Below, piece by piece: positions 11,119 through 24,468 of a stretch of 64,000 bases of DNA. Below the pieces are notes generated by a model, which was given only the letters and a program-made list of their open reading frames with translations, was not told where the DNA came from and did no database searches. A program made the position numbers and the translations under genes. Source of the stretch: Hybos culiciformis (lineage: Eukaryota; Arthropoda; Insecta; Diptera; Hybotidae); the NCBI GenBank assembly GCA_964007475.1, contig OZ023274.1, forward strand, positions 75,899,303 to 75,963,302, given 5' to 3'. Position 1 is the first letter of the stretch. Each line of letters starts with the position of its first letter.

Positions 11119-12440
11119 TAATTACATTTACTGAAAATTGTTTTACATACGTCTATCAGAAGTTACTTTAATATAACAATATACATACAATTAACATAAA
11201 ATAAAAATAAATTTTATGACTATTGAATTAATTAAGATGAACTATTTTTGATATTTAACCGGTTTACCGGTATATAACGAAAAAAATCCTTAATTTTTAA
11301 AATAATTTTTTCAAAAATTTTTAATTTTAACTTTAAAATTAATTTAAAATATAGGAGATTACAACATTTCATTATTATTAAATTTCTTAATTTAAAATTT
11401 TTTTTATAAATATTGTTGGTTGGTTGATTACAATTTAATATATTACTATATGTATTTTTACCAATAACGAAATTGTTATGCTTTTCGTATAGTAATCAAC
11501 GTTATTTTTGTGCTGCGATTTTTTTCTTTTTTCATTTTTTACTTTTCAGTTGGTCGAAAAAGAACAAAAATGCAGATAAAAAAAAATTAAGTTTTTTTTT
11601 TACAAAAGGTGTTCCTTTTAAGTTTCAAGATTATAATTATTAATTTTACGATAATTTTCTCTTGAAAATATTAAGGTTATGTTTACATATATTTTTCGTA
11701 ATAATAATTATTGTTTCGAAAATCTTATCTGTGCTTATTAAATATTTTAAATTAAGTTGCAAAATTCGAACAACAACATATATAAAATTCATGTGGCTTT
11801 ATTCTTTTTGACATTTTCATGATTATACATTAAATATATTGTTTAATTTTTAAAATTGTTTTATATACAAGAATATATTAAAATATTTCAAGTTGAACAT
11901 ATTCACGAATCAATAGTAGCCATACAAGGCCTCCCACTCAAAATTTATATACATAAAATGAGTTAATTAAGTTGAATAAGTAAATGCCTTGTTTAGATAT
12001 TGATAATGCGAGCGGCATTGAAATATTTTGAAGTAGAATTATTTTTCAGTATATATTCTTTAATTATATATACCGTTTAAGAATTTGTAACTATGTACAC
12101 TTTGGATCTAGTTGCATAAGATACAACAATCTGAATCGTATTTTACTTTAAAGTTAACAAAGAATAATTTATTAGTTATAGTGTTGTGATAAAATTTTTT
12201 CCATGGAAAAATTATTTTAGCATTATTTTTAGGAAGCATTAGAGCGCATTTTGAAATTTTTAAGATCTGAAACTTTAATTTAAAATTAGGCTGTTTGATA
12301 GTTGATGTTTGCTATTCCTATATTTTTGAACCTTGCACTGACAGTTTAGTTTTCCATTAATTAAAAATAATATTTTTAAATTGTTTGTAATATATTATTT
12401 TTTGTTGTTGTTTTGTTATTAAGAACGAAAGTTGCCTTTT
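11119..12440. other. AT-rich non-coding stretch
   Basis: No gene, tRNA or clear repeat was seen. A small ACCGGTTTACCGGT inverted word occurs at about 11259-11272. Otherwise the DNA consists of A/T runs and TATACAT simple sequence. Confidence 0.5.
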
Positions 12441-12449
12441 TCGCCATAA

Positions 12450-12541
12450 TAATCCATTATTATGATAAAAGTTTTCATTATTGAATTTTATTTTAAATGA
12501 CTTACAAAATTAATGAAAAAAATCACTATAATAATGGATTT
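12450..12541. repeat. Inverted repeat, about 31-bp arms
   Basis: The left arm TAATCCATTATTATGATAAA... (12450-12480) is matched in reverse complement by TAATGAAAAAAATCAC...ATAATGGATT (12511-12541) with a few mismatches and a loop of about 30 bp. The left arm itself contains a perfect CATAATAAT/ATTATTATG hairpin (12445-12464). The word ATCCATTA...TTACGT recurs once more at 12589-12606. A small hairpin-type MITE remnant is the simplest reading. Confidence 0.5.
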
Positions 12542-12544
12542 ACG

Positions 12545-13680
12545 TAAAATTTTCCAATCAATTTTATTAATGGGAACCATAACTAATTTATCCATTACTT
12601 ACGTGTTATTTTCCTAATTTAAGAAAATTACAAAACTACATTTATATATGTGTTTAATATTTGTATCAAACAAAATATAAAACTTTTTGTTAACCGCAAA
12701 AAAAAAAAGTATTCTTCAATGGATAAATTAAAGCTATTATTTACCATAAAAATTAAAAAAAAAAAAGAATTAAAATGATGCAGCATAAATTTCATATTAA
12801 TGAAAAACTATGTATCTTATCTAGCGCATAAAAATGAATTTCATGTTAACAAAAAACAAAATTTAATTTTAGGGTAATTTTTTAATATTAATTTCATTTT
12901 TATTTTCACTCGAATCATATACGATTATGTCTTAACAAAAAAAAATATATTCTATCTCCAACTAAAACCTGCCTACCTACACCTTAATTTATTTTACTAT
13001 TTCGTTTTTTTTTGGATATAATTTTAATTAATATACTTTTAGACCGCCATCATCATTATTTTTCTAGTCCATTTTTTTTTCTTCAAAATCTTGATAGCCA
13101 AAAGGAAGGAAAGGTTTTTATATGTGGATAATTAACAAATTCTGTATAATAGTTTAAATATTTTTTTTTGGACATTTTTTGATTCAAATAATTAAAAAAA
13201 AGAAAATTGTGATTATGACAAAGTACATATTATTATTAGAATTAGAATTAGAATATTTGAAATTTGTATTAGGAAAATAATTTTTTGATTTTTCGTGACT
13301 GCTTACTCATTGGAATAAAAATTATCTTACGTGACATTTTTATAACAGCCATTTAAGATGTTTAATTTCAAGAAGGGTGAAGAATTTTTTTCGATAATCT
13401 ATTTTATCACATTTGAACACCTAAAACTATGTGAGTTTAATAAACGTTTTCAATTCAAATTAACTTAATTTCAACATCCAAAGTACATAGATTACTATAT
13501 TAATTTACATAATTTTCCAAAAAAATAATATTTAATAGTGGCCATTTAAATTTTTGTATTGAGACTGATCTCAATATGATGTTACTATGAATTTTTATGT
13601 AAATAATTTACTTAATGTATACGTATATAATTGTACATACAAACATTTATTAATTTTTATATATAAACATGAAAAATTAA
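12545..13680. other. AT-rich non-coding stretch
   Basis: No coding signal. ATTAGAATTAGAATTAGAAT is a short hexamer repeat near 13236-13255. The remaining DNA consists of homopolymers and short random frames. Confidence 0.5.
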
Positions 13681-13689
13681 ACTTGAAGA

Positions 13690-13860
13690 CTGACGCTGAT
13701 CTTAAAAAACAACGCAACTTCGAAAAAACAACGACTCAAAGCGAAAATGAGTCTTTTTAGTGACGACGCAAGATCCAAAAAAACGCAAAGCGAAACGACG
13801 CAAAGCGGGGTCTGAGGTATAAGCATTCCCTTCGAATAAGGAAGTGTTCTTTTTATGGCA
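13690..13860. repeat. GC-richer patch with reiterated CGCAAAGCG words
   Basis: Within about 130 bp the words ACGCAA, ACGACTCAAAGCGAAAA, AACGCAAAGCGAAACGACG and CGCAAAGCGGGGTC follow each other, all on one strand. GACTCA (13733-13738) and TGAGTC (13748-13753) form a six-bp stem around AAGCGAAAA, and CATTCCCTTCGAATAAGGAAGTG forms a looser stem near 13824-13846. No frame or known element is recognised. It looks like a degenerate minisatellite or the end of a mobile element. Confidence 0.45.
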
Positions 13861-15279
13861 CAATCTTACAAATAAGATTTTTAATTTTTATTATTAACAT
13901 AAAATAATAAATTATCTTTTTTATAATAATGGTAATAATAATTTTTAAAATGATAGTAAAAAAAAAATTGCTTAAATTAATGTTAATTTTATTTTCTCAA
14001 GTATAAAACTTATTTCATAGAAATTATAGTATTAATGTTACATATATGTACATACATAATATTTAAAATAATGTTTAATGATTAAATTTTATGAAATAAT
14101 AATGTCGGCTACTTTTTTCATAATAATATTTTGTTTTTCTTTGAAATTTCCCTTGAAGAACTTCATTAATAAAAATACTATTAAAAAAAAAATATCAAAA
14201 TTTTTTATTTTAAAAATATGTACATTGTACATACCTTAATATGAATTTATAATACCAATAAATTATTATGTTTTGTATAAGTTATTATTTTTTCTTTGCC
14301 GAATAAAACAGTAGCATAATTGCACACGAGCTTAATTAGGTTTGCAATTAAAAATACCAATAAGTGAAAACAAACTTCTTACTAAATATATTAATAATAT
14401 AATGACTGAACATTAAATGTTAAAAGAAGACTATCATCCTTGTATATTAATTGTGATGATTAAATTAAAATATTAATATTTTTTTTAATAAAAAGTGTTT
14501 TTTAAAGTATTTTTTAAAACTGGTCGGAAATTTCGACGCAAAAATTTTTAAAAGATTTTTATTAATTTTCTTTTCTGATTCGACTGTTGAGTATTTCGAG
14601 GATAATTAGATTTGATTATCAGGTTTAACTAATCCAAAAAAGTTCCATATAATTCAGACAATATTTTAATCCATGTAACAACGAATTCATTCTTTTTTAT
14701 CTTGATTTGTCTGTAACTCTACCTATATAATAGTTAAATATACTATTTGAGTATTTAGTAGTGTTTTGGTTGATTTTTTAAATCATCAGTGCTATTTCAA
14801 AACAAATCTGTTCAATAACAAAACTCCTAATACTATTTCATTTAAACAAAAATTAAAAACCTACATAATTTATATTTTCTTTGAATGTGGAGATAGGAAA
14901 TTGAAACTATACATTTTTTATGTACAATTATGTTTTTTTTTTCAAACAATATTATTTAATCTTTAAGATATGAATTCTGTATTGTATACATAAAAAATGG
15001 ATTAGAATTTTTAATCTAAATACCAAATCTTTAAGAGTAATTAGGTTTTTTATTAATTTTCTGGAAAAAAGTTTTTATGTTTTTTTTTTCATTTATTTAT
15101 TTATTTTCTTCATAATTAACTAAAATTATTTAAAAAAAATAAAATATTAACTTTTTAACTAATTAAGAAATTTTATGCGATGCATCAGTTACGTCTATAA
15201 ATGTATAATTATCTTTCTGGGAAATGTTTATTATAAATAACAATAAAAAGCAAATGTCTTAAGAATTAATAATGTTATG
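13861..15279. other. AT-rich non-coding stretch
   Basis: Nothing beyond A/T runs and short random frames. A plus-strand frame at 14766-14966 is Phe/Asn/Ile/Lys-rich and has no supporting signal. Confidence 0.5.
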
Positions 15280-15537
15280 TTAGCGCATTATGTTTGTAAA
15301 GGAAATTCGAGAAGTTTTATATCGAAGTTCCGAAAGGAAGCTTATGTATAATATTTTTTTAATGGAAATCTTGAAAAATATTGTAGAATGAGAATTCCAA
15401 AATATGCTAGAAAACAACATATGGCACTGCACAGCCGCAAAGATTGTCAGATTGTCATATGCCAAAAATTGAGTGTCTTTAAGAAAAAAAATATCACCAA
15501 TTTTAAAGTGACTTCTCAACAGTCGGTTTAGAAACAA
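15280..15537 (-). other. Open frame on both strands, possible fossil coding DNA
   Basis: The minus strand is open for 85 codons (it contains LLRSHFKIGDIFFLKDTQFL and FAAVQCHMLF), while the plus strand of 15360-15530 is also open for about 55 codons (it contains NGNLEKYCRMRIPKYARKQH). GC rises locally (CACTGCACAGCCGC near 15425-15438). The plus-strand peptide, rich in Arg, Lys, Cys and His, looks the more protein-like, but neither shows a recognised domain, and no splice signals clearly bound either. It could equally be a relic of a transposase-like gene or chance. Confidence 0.15.
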
Positions 15538-15540
15538 TAT

Positions 15541-16282
15541 TTCAAGAGTTACAAATTAAATAGAAAGTAGAAACATACTGCGTTTCACATTTCAATTGTA
15601 TTCGTAATATATTTCATTTGAAGATATTATATAGTTTTGTTTTTTCAACCATTCAATAATAATTTTTATTGGAATTGCAAACTCATGTTGAAATAATTTC
15701 CAAGAATTATTCCAATTAAATACCATGTAAAATTATTGTTAAAAAAATAAAAAACTATTATAAAAACATACATTTTTCATAATGTTCAATATATTATTGT
15801 ACACATACATTATGTATTATTAATTATTTTAATTCTTTATTATTTTTAATTATTAACATGAAAATAACATCGATCAATCAAAAGTATAAAGAATTTCTTA
15901 TCAAATCTAATTGTTTTGATTGACACCATAATAATATTAATTAACTAAATAAAATATTTATAAGGGAAATTTTTTAATAAAAGGCTGATTGTGTAACATA
16001 ATTTTCTTGACGCAATTTTATCTTTCATAATTTATGCCAATTTTTATTTCCAATTCATTCTACTCCATTTTAAGACCAAGGACGATCACAGGAAGAAATT
16101 TATTTGTTTCAATAGTGTTTTGTCAATTCATTAAATGAATGCTAAATAATTTTATACTATACAGATCATTACAGGAGCCTAGAAATGATCTTAATATAAA
16201 GACTGGAAAATTTACACACAACAAATATTTTGTCAGTCGATTACATATGTAATTTGTTTGTAATGTCTCCATGAACTAATTC
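15541..16282. other. AT-rich non-coding stretch
   Basis: No feature supported. AATAAT, TATAAA and poly-A/T words are scattered, and GC rises only slightly at 16070-16100. Confidence 0.5.
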
Positions 16283-16650
16283 ATCACAAACTAACTCATT
16301 AAAGCAAAAATGAACTAAAATTGTTTTTTCTTTGATGATTTAGTTCTTCATTGTTTATTAATTCATCTCCCAATTTTTAAAAATAAAATCCAATTTTGAT
16401 GAGTTTAGTCCTTGACGTAAAAGGAGACGTAAATGGGGAAATTTAAATAGATTTTTGGATATATGTGTAAAGGTTTGGTTTTTTCCAAAAATGCCTTGAT
16501 TCAACTTTTAAAAGTGATGAGTTAGTCCTTTTAAAAGTTACGAGTTAGTCCTTTTTAATGGTATACGGTATTGATGAATTATTTTGAAATTAAAACTTAA
16601 TTTTTTTGATGAATTATTTCATTTTACGTTTTGATTAGTTAGTTTGTGAT
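16283..16650. mobile_element. MITE-like element with TIRs and reiterated GATGAGTTAGTCC word
   Basis: The terminal inverted repeats begin with an identical ATCACAAACTAACT (16283-16296; reverse complement at 16637-16650) and stay similar for about 36 bp. Inside, a 13-bp word GATGA(A/G)TTAGT(C/T)C recurs near 16334, 16399, 16516 and 16541 (as CGAGTTAGTCC), with shorter GATGAATTAT versions at 16573 and 16608. An inverted copy, GAACTAATTCATC, lies just outside the left end at 16272. CTTTTAAAAG units separate two of the copies with a 23-bp period. There is no coding capacity. The target-site duplication is not clear, so I leave the superfamily unassigned. Confidence 0.6.
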
Positions 16651-17126
16651 ATCAAAATAATCTCATATTATTAATTATCGAAAAGACTTAAGACACTATC
16701 TTGATTTATTCCTTACCCTATAATAGGATATTATTGGAAATGTACACATAATTTATTGCGCTAATTTATGAATTAATTATACTTTTTTTTCTCAATTTTC
16801 GTAATAAATATTTTTTTCTTCTTATTTAATAATGAAAGCTTTTTATGGGCTATATAATATTCGATAAAAATAAAAATGAAGAAAATTCTTTCATGCGAAA
16901 GAAGATTAATGTTATGAAATGATACACTGTGATCAAATTTTTAATTAAAATAAAAATGTTGATAATAATTAATCAAGATTATATTTTATTCCAAAAATTA
17001 TTCTATTGTGAAATGAATTTAATGAAAATTAAACATTTTAAATTATTTTGAAATTACATAAATTACATGCGAAAATTTGACAAAATTCAGTGTTTACTAC
17101 ATGGTGGGCAGATCCTTATAAATTCG
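16651..17126. other. AT-rich non-coding stretch
   Basis: Nothing identifiable apart from homopolymers and short AT palindromes. Confidence 0.5.
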
Positions 17127-17174
17127 AATATTTATTAATTTATATCTTAAAATATTTATTAATTTATATCTTAA
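17127..17174. repeat. 24-bp perfect tandem duplication
   Basis: AATATTTATTAATTTATATC plus TTAA occurs twice head to tail with no mismatch (17127-17150 and 17151-17174). It is followed by GCCGACAGCTCAGG, a short GC step. Recent slippage or unequal exchange is the likely origin. Confidence 0.8.
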
Positions 17175-20100
17175 AATGCCGACAGCTCAGGTAGAACGTA
17201 TTTTTCCAGTTTTCATGTCATATTCTAAAAGATTCTCTATCAGAAAAAACGAAAAAATTAATGTGATGAATTAAATTATTCTTGATTGCTATTTTTAAGT
17301 TATCAAAAAAATGGAAATTTTAATAGTTTATGAGAAATTTTTTTTTAATGGTTTCAGGAAATGAAGAACAATTTGATGTCTATTTTTGTCTATCATTTTT
17401 ATATTATAATTCAATTTCCAAAAAAAAAAACAAAAAAAAAAAACAGAAAAAATTATAATATTTATTATGTATTCAAAAAAATTTTATGACCCCCTAATTT
17501 TAAAAATTATTTGAATTAAAAAAAAAACAATCTCTTAATAAACATTTTTGAAAGTCTGTCCGTCATCAATTTAGGAAAACAAAAATTCATTTTCTTTTAT
17601 GTCTCAAAAACTGTTTAAATATTGTGACAAAGCATAAGAAAAATACGGAAGACTTGCGAATGTGGCTGATTTGAACGAACATTTGTTTTCTTGTTATTTT
17701 TTTGTTCACTTATATATGCCTAATATGTCCTATTCTAAGCAATCTTACTGCAAATTTAAGAAATTTATTGGTACAGATACGAAATAAATTGATATTTGAC
17801 ACAAATGTCTGTAATTATACGAACTTCTACTATTATACATATGTACCTATATCTGGTGCACATATGTTTATTTTCAAGGAGAGAATATTCGAAAAAATAT
17901 GAAAATCAATTTTGAACTAAATTCATTGGTATTTACTAACTAAACGTCACATTATAACTAGCCCATCTTAAGTTATTTTATATTAAATTCTTAATAAAGG
18001 TTGGGACAAAAATTAAATTTATATTTAATTTAAAATTATGTTGTATTTTTTAGAAGAAAAAAAGTTTGTAGATGGTATATATATTCCGCTAAAATTTACG
18101 ACAACAAAAAAAAAAAGAAAAATAATAGTGAAAATTTGATTGAGTTTAACATGTTTAACTTACCGTAACTAATTTTATTAAAACTATTAAATTTATATTA
18201 AAAAAGAAATATATGTATATCCATAAATAATACGAGTTGAAAAAAAAAACAATTTTTTAATAGCTTTATAAATGTTATATTTTTTAAATTAATTTTTGAT
18301 TATCAAAAAAAAGAAAAAAAGAAAAAGAAAATATGGGAAAATTTTTAGCGTATATTATATTCACAAAAATAAGTTTTCCTTCATTTATCATCGAGTTGCT
18401 GAAAGTCCGGTTATTTATTAATTAAGGTTTCAAAATTAATAATAAATAATTTTAATTTTGATATTGGGAATGAAAATTTAGAAAATTTGATAATTTCTGT
18501 TATTTATGATTTATGAAATATTTTAAGTACATGTTTACATTTAAGTCCAAAAGTAGGATATTGAAGGACACAGTGACTGGACGCATATGTCAATTAATCT
18601 AATGAAAGCTGGTTTGGAAGTCAGACAACTAATTTAAGAAAGCAAGAAACTCATTACAATATCCTTTTTTCATTAAAACTTATGTCCTAATTTTGTGACA
18701 TCTCACGTAGTAATAAAATAAGTGATTTTATTGTTAAAAAAATAAATTATCGACCCGATGAGGACTTTTGTCTTAGAAGAGAACAGGTGAATTATGTGTA
18801 AATTTGTTGGATAGAAGTATTTTGGTATGTATTTGAACTTCATAAAAGAAAGTAATTCAAAATAAAAAAAAAAACTTGTGTAGGATTAAAATTGTTTGTA
18901 GTTTCCTTTTTTTTTATGAATGAATTTGAAAGTTTGAATTTTTTTTGAAAACCATTAATTTATCTAAACCATTTCCTGTTCTGATGATCCTTTTCATGTC
19001 TCTTGCTTGTTTACAAAATAATGACGATTAATGATCAGTATAATTCGGTCATTATAATATTGAAAACTATTTATGTAAAATTATATCGCTTCTGGTATTT
19101 GAATAGAGAGCTTACAAAAGTATAATCCATATAAATTATTAATTTCTATTGGAAAATGATGTTAAAGAAATGTAATAATTTCAAAATGTATGCTGTACAT
19201 CCATTCCGATATACACAATTTTTTTTTTTTTCAATTTTAATCCGATTATGGTGAAATTTTTTTTAACCAATCATTCAATGATAGAAATATGTTTCTATTA
19301 TGTTTATGCTGTAACAATAACAATTTATTTATGTTTCTTGTGTTATAAAAAAAAATGGTGCACTTTATTACCTCTTCTACAGATTTTTGTTATGATTATA
19401 TGCTCAAAAATACTTTATTAGAAGGTCATTATGATTATTATATTAATATTTTTCTTATTTGCTTTGATATTATTGTCCCTTGAATGCTGCTGAAGCTTGT
19501 AAAATGTTTTATTTTCAAACTGTTAAGTCAAATTTAAATGATGTTAGAGATTATATTTTGAAGAATTTTCCGGTTGTGGGGACTCAGGTTTGAAGGTAAA
19601 AACTCCATAACATTTAATTTTTTTAACTCATCAGACTCGCAATTCGATCATAAAAGCTAATGGTCTGATATCTTATTATATTTAGTGCCGAAATTAATAG
19701 GCGGAATCAACAAGGCTTATAAATTTATAAAAATCCTTAATAATTAATAGAATTCGCATGGAAAATATTTATCTTTGTATATAATGCATAACTAATTCTT
19801 TTTGCTTTTATTCATTTTAAAGTGTTATTCATTTTAAATATTTATTACTCTCTCGCTACATTAACATAAAAACTAATTATATAGTCAGTAATATTATATA
19901 TACGTACTAACGTAATTGGTATGGCTTAATTTAAGCATACCTAATAGTGTAGTAACTTTAGAGCAAAAGAGAAAATATTTTAGAATTCATTTTTTTTAAA
20001 AGTAAGTACATTAATTTATTTTTTTTCATATAATCTCAAAATAATTACGCGAACAATAATTTAACTTACAGTTCAAGTGAAAAAACTTAACTAACAAAAT

Positions 20101-20358
20101 AATAAAAAATATATTTTATGTGTACAAAGAACAGAATTATGCTATAATTAAGTTTGGGTTGAAAAAAATTTTAAAAGGGTAATAAAGATTAAAAATTTAA
20201 ATGAAGTTTTTGTAAAAAAAAGAAATTTGCAGAATGGTCGTGTTTGTAAACAAATACACATAGTTATATAAAATTTTTGTAATTTTCTTAATTCATGTGA
20301 GTGCAGAATTTCAAATTTGGATAAAAAAATTAAAACGATGGACAGCGGCAAAGAATAA
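17175..20358. other. AT-rich non-coding stretch
   Basis: No gene is supported. At 18738-18801 a plus-strand frame reads YRPDEDFCLRREQ followed by a CAG|GTGAAT donor-like word, but it lacks an acceptor. Around 18560-18650 the DNA is slightly GC-richer without a frame of note. Long A or T runs occur at 17418-17446, 18100-18120, 18305-18330 and 19218-19232. Confidence 0.45.
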
Positions 20359-20571
20359 AGTAATAATATTTTCAATATTAAAGGTTTTGTAGAATACATA
20401 GAATATTATATATTCAGTTTTTCTAATCATTGGAACGGACTGAGAAAAATTATCAAAGAAGTTTTTGGGAAAAGTTATAATAACAGATTTTTCGGTAAGA
20501 TCAACCAAGGACTATCTGACTCCTTTTTAATGAGTAATATTACAACAAGCAAGTGCAAGCCAATATCTTAA
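20359..20571 (+). other. Plus-strand open frame, unrecognised
   Basis: Seventy codons are open between stops, containing NHWNGLRKIIKEVFGKSYNN and FFGKINQGLSDSFLMS. The only Met is near the end, at 20530. The stretch just upstream (20300-20358) gives a second short protein-like frame, DKKIKTMDSGKE. The minus strand of the same DNA is also open in two frames, so the low stop density may be a compositional accident. There is no recognised motif and no clear splice sites. Confidence 0.15.
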
Positions 20572-20775
20572 GGCTTCTTACATCATTGTTCATAACCAAT
20601 TTTCATTCTAATAAATATTTTGTTTATTTTACTGATTGTAATTCTCAATTTATGATGACGTTTATAAAAACAAAAAGAAAAAAAACTGCATCATATATTT
20701 ATTTATGTAATTATGCCCTTAAGGCATACATATATAAAGTTAATTGAATTCATCACAATTAAATTATATGGTTTA

Positions 20776-20805
20776 ACACATTGCAAGCAAACACATTGCA
20801 AGCAC
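20776..20805. repeat. 15-bp tandem duplication
   Basis: ACACATTGCAAGCAA occurs twice in tandem (20776-20790, 20791-20805), with one mismatch at the last base. Confidence 0.75.
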
Positions 20806-23330
20806 ACTATCCAATAATTTTGAACTGAATAATAATAATATTAAAAAGCACATGCATAAATAATAATATCTAATGTACATTGCATACATATGTACATGTT
20901 AACAAATTTCTAATTAAAATAATATATGTATATATAGAAATCGAAATTTTCCACTTTTAAAAAGTCTGATGTTATTTAGATGCATCAATAAATGGTTGAA
21001 AGAGGTTATAATACTAGTAATTATATTATTGTAATATAGTGTGTAATATGTGCATTTCATTTAAAGAGAGAGAATTAAAAATAAAAAATAAAAAAAATGT
21101 ATTTCCATGAAAACTGTTAACTTAATCACTGATAAATAATTATGAAAAATTGAGAAAATTATAATGCAGCGGTGTTAATTTTTCACCTAGTATTAAAATA
21201 TTTAGTTGGACTTTTAAAGATAGAATTTATATGCGTGTTCATTTTTAACAAAATAATAGCAGAATTTTTATCATGCTAGAATATGTGTTTGCAAGTTGTA
21301 ATATTTTAAATTTGAAAAAATAAAGGGCATTCACTTAGAACAATACAAGCGCGAAAATATAGAAGAAAAAAAAAAAGATAAACTTGCAACTAAGTATCAT
21401 GTTATCGATTTCAGGGTAGTTATGCGTGCATATTATCTACCTAGTTATGCTGACACATTTTTTTTTTTTTAAATTGATAACTTAACTCTTTCTAGAATAA
21501 TGAATTAATTTTTCTTCGGTTACATTCAACAATTTTAATTTATTTATTTGATTAATTTTGTTGCTAATTATTTTAATATAATAGAAAAAACAATTCAATT
21601 TTACAATATATATATAAAAACTATTATGTATGTAAAGCAAAACATTTGATCCGGAAGGTTTCCTTTAAGTGTTCTAGTTTGAAACTATAATGGATTGTTT
21701 CCACGTTAGCTTACACTTTATTATGGTATTATAATTTTTATTTGTAAATGACATGCAACTTCTTAGTCATTGATAAAAAAAATTTACAATGAAAATTTGA
21801 CAAAAACATTATTTAACAAAAGTCCACTATTTCAGTTTTTAATTTAGCTTGGTAGAAATTCACCAATAATGCAATTTGAAATGAAATGGAATGTTGTTTT
21901 TAGCACTTTTTTAATGCGATGAATGAAAATTTCAAAAGTACATAAAATAATACATCAGTAATTTTACTGATTTTTGAATTTAATATCGGTCGTGTTAACC
22001 GAAAATTGGCATTACCTTAAAAAAAAAAACAAACAAAACAATATTATAAACACCTTAATTATTAGCAATAAAAAAACATCAACAGCAAAAAAAATAGCGT
22101 TGAAAAATCAATCATTAACATAATCTAATCAAAACTTAATTAATTTTTACATAAAATACATAATATATACATAATATAATTTACCTTCATAAGCTTATTA
22201 AAATGTAATAAAATTAATAAATATCTCAATGAAAGCTTTCGTTATACTATACACATATTAGGTATGTATAAAAACAAACCAAAACATTAATTATTAACTG
22301 CGCGAACTGAAATATTAAAACCAACAGCTTTTTACTGCAAAATTATAAAAATAACAAATTTGATTCGCAAAATAATATTCAATTTTTTTTCTAAGAAAAT
22401 AAAAAAAAATATATTTTAAAAAAAGCAAAAAAAAAAACTAGTTTCATTATTTAATTTATTGAAATATCAAAAATTATTACAAATTTATGTAAATTTCTTA
22501 ATTAAAAATTAAATCCGAAGAAGATACAAAAAAAAAAAAAAAAAAACCAGCTTTAGCTGATTGCTTGAATATTAAAAAAATTTTTTTTAGGAACATAAAT
22601 TAAAAAAAAAAAAATATGAAAAATAAATAATAACAAAAAATGAAGCAAAAAAAAAAGAAAAAACTTAATTCTCTGTGTTTCGTCGAACTGCGTTAATATA
22701 TAATTTATTTTTTTTTTTGTTATGTTTTTTTTTTTCAGAAAACTAAAACCCCCACTGGATAGACATGGAGCCAATTATTTAATTAAAAAAAAATATATCT
22801 ATTGAGAAATTTAATTTTTTTTTTTGCTTCTATCTCCAACATATACCTGAAAATTAAGCATTAACATATCACCTTTTTTAGAATTTTTTTTATATATGAA
22901 ATTGATAAAACAACAAAAAAAAAATAACGATTCTTAATTGACTACGGTGTTTATGCCTCATACAAAAAAAAAAAACACGAAATCTTCATAATTATTGGAA
23001 CAAGTATAAGTATATAATGCATGTGAATTTATATGAAAGTATATTCATTGTGTATATGCACTCGCATACAAATAAATACTTCTATTGATTTTATAAACAT
23101 AAAAACAAAAATTGTTGATTCATTGATGCAGCTTTGAAATTGAAATTAAAATTTTTGATAAAGTTAACTTAGTCTATACATACTTCTGATAATCGGGAGT
23201 TTCAGTGATTTAAAATGTTAAGAAATAATGATTAAAAATTGTTACTATAATTTACTTAAATAATATCGAAAAATGGAGATATAAATACTCTAGATGTCAT
23301 GAACTCCCTTAATTAAAAAGATATATTTAT
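20806..23330. other. AT-rich non-coding stretch
   Basis: Homopolymer-rich DNA with exceptionally long A or T runs at 22018-22030, 22528-22545 and 22710-22733. Frames found here (for example 22553-22774, minus) are Phe/Lys/Ile runs and not genes. Confidence 0.55.
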
Positions 23331-23366
23331 CCAATTAACCAATCCACCAATTAACCAATTAATTGG
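23331..23366. repeat. CCAATTAACCAAT duplicated cluster
   Basis: CCAATTAACCAAT occurs at 23331-23343 and 23348-23360, separated by CCAC-type sequence. The second copy runs into the perfect palindrome CCAATTAATTGG (23355-23366). The cluster contains several CCAAT words and ATTA homeodomain-like cores, but no promoter is evident nearby. Confidence 0.6.
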
Positions 23367-24468
23367 CAGAGCTTGGAAACTTTAATTTGAAGCATTATTT
23401 TTCTTATCTCGTTTCAATTCCAATTTGTATTTTAATATAATATACTTATAGTGAGTAGTTCAAATTTGTAAAACATTTACGTTTATGTCAACTTCTTAAA
23501 GGGCGCGAATTATTAAATTTTGATATAGATATGAAATTGAAATTCCATTGCATGTTGAAAAGCAAAATTAATATGTTTTAAATATTTATAATCGAAAGTT
23601 TCATTCAAAAGTGAGTTCAAAAACTAAGAAATAACGACCTAATTAGAAAGACAATTATCTTAAAAACTTATACTTTAGAGACCAATAATTTTGATAAATG
23701 TACAAAAATTATAGTTACCTGTATACACTAATGAAATTTTTTAAATATTTTTTTGATTAATAAAATAAAAAGTCTGGAAAATCAATTTTTTATTAATTAG
23801 GTATTGTACAATAACTCAAATCCGTTCCCCTCCAGGGCTTAAGATTTTCAAGTTATCACATACATAATTATATATTAATTAAAATATTTCCCAATTTACT
23901 ATATCGACTTGCATGACCTAGGCTTTTATTAATAAAAATTCTTTTAAATTTTTATCTTTGCTTTATCCATAGAATCTTTGATATATTAAATCAACATTAT
24001 AATTATATTTCATTTAAACAAAAAAAAAAGAAAATATATATATACTATATGTATGTATAGGTAGTAAGAATGTTTATATCTAAAATTAAAAATGGATTTT
24101 AAAAGGTTTTTTGTCTTGATAATAATGATGATGGACTTTTTTTTTTTTATTTTGGATTAAAAAAGGGCCTTCATCTTCAAGCTGTGTTTCTTTCCTTCAT
24201 TATAAAAATTTAACATTTTCAAACTTTGATATTAAAGTGTATATATGTACCTACTACCTGGTGATTGCCGTCAGGTTATTTCCAAACCAAATCAAAATAA
24301 ATTTTCTTGTTTTTTTTTTGTTTTATATGTAAAAAAAAAAAACTTTTTACATTTTTTCTTCTTCAATATAATAAATAAATATACGTAAATATGTTGTATA
24401 ATGTGCATACGTATATATTTTAATGAAATAATTTAAAAACTTTTTTCATGGTTGAGAAATTTAAAGTC
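23367..24468. other. AT-rich non-coding stretch
   Basis: Nothing coding. A poly-T run lies at 24137-24149, and there are tracts of ATATATAC at 24035-24060. Confidence 0.5.
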
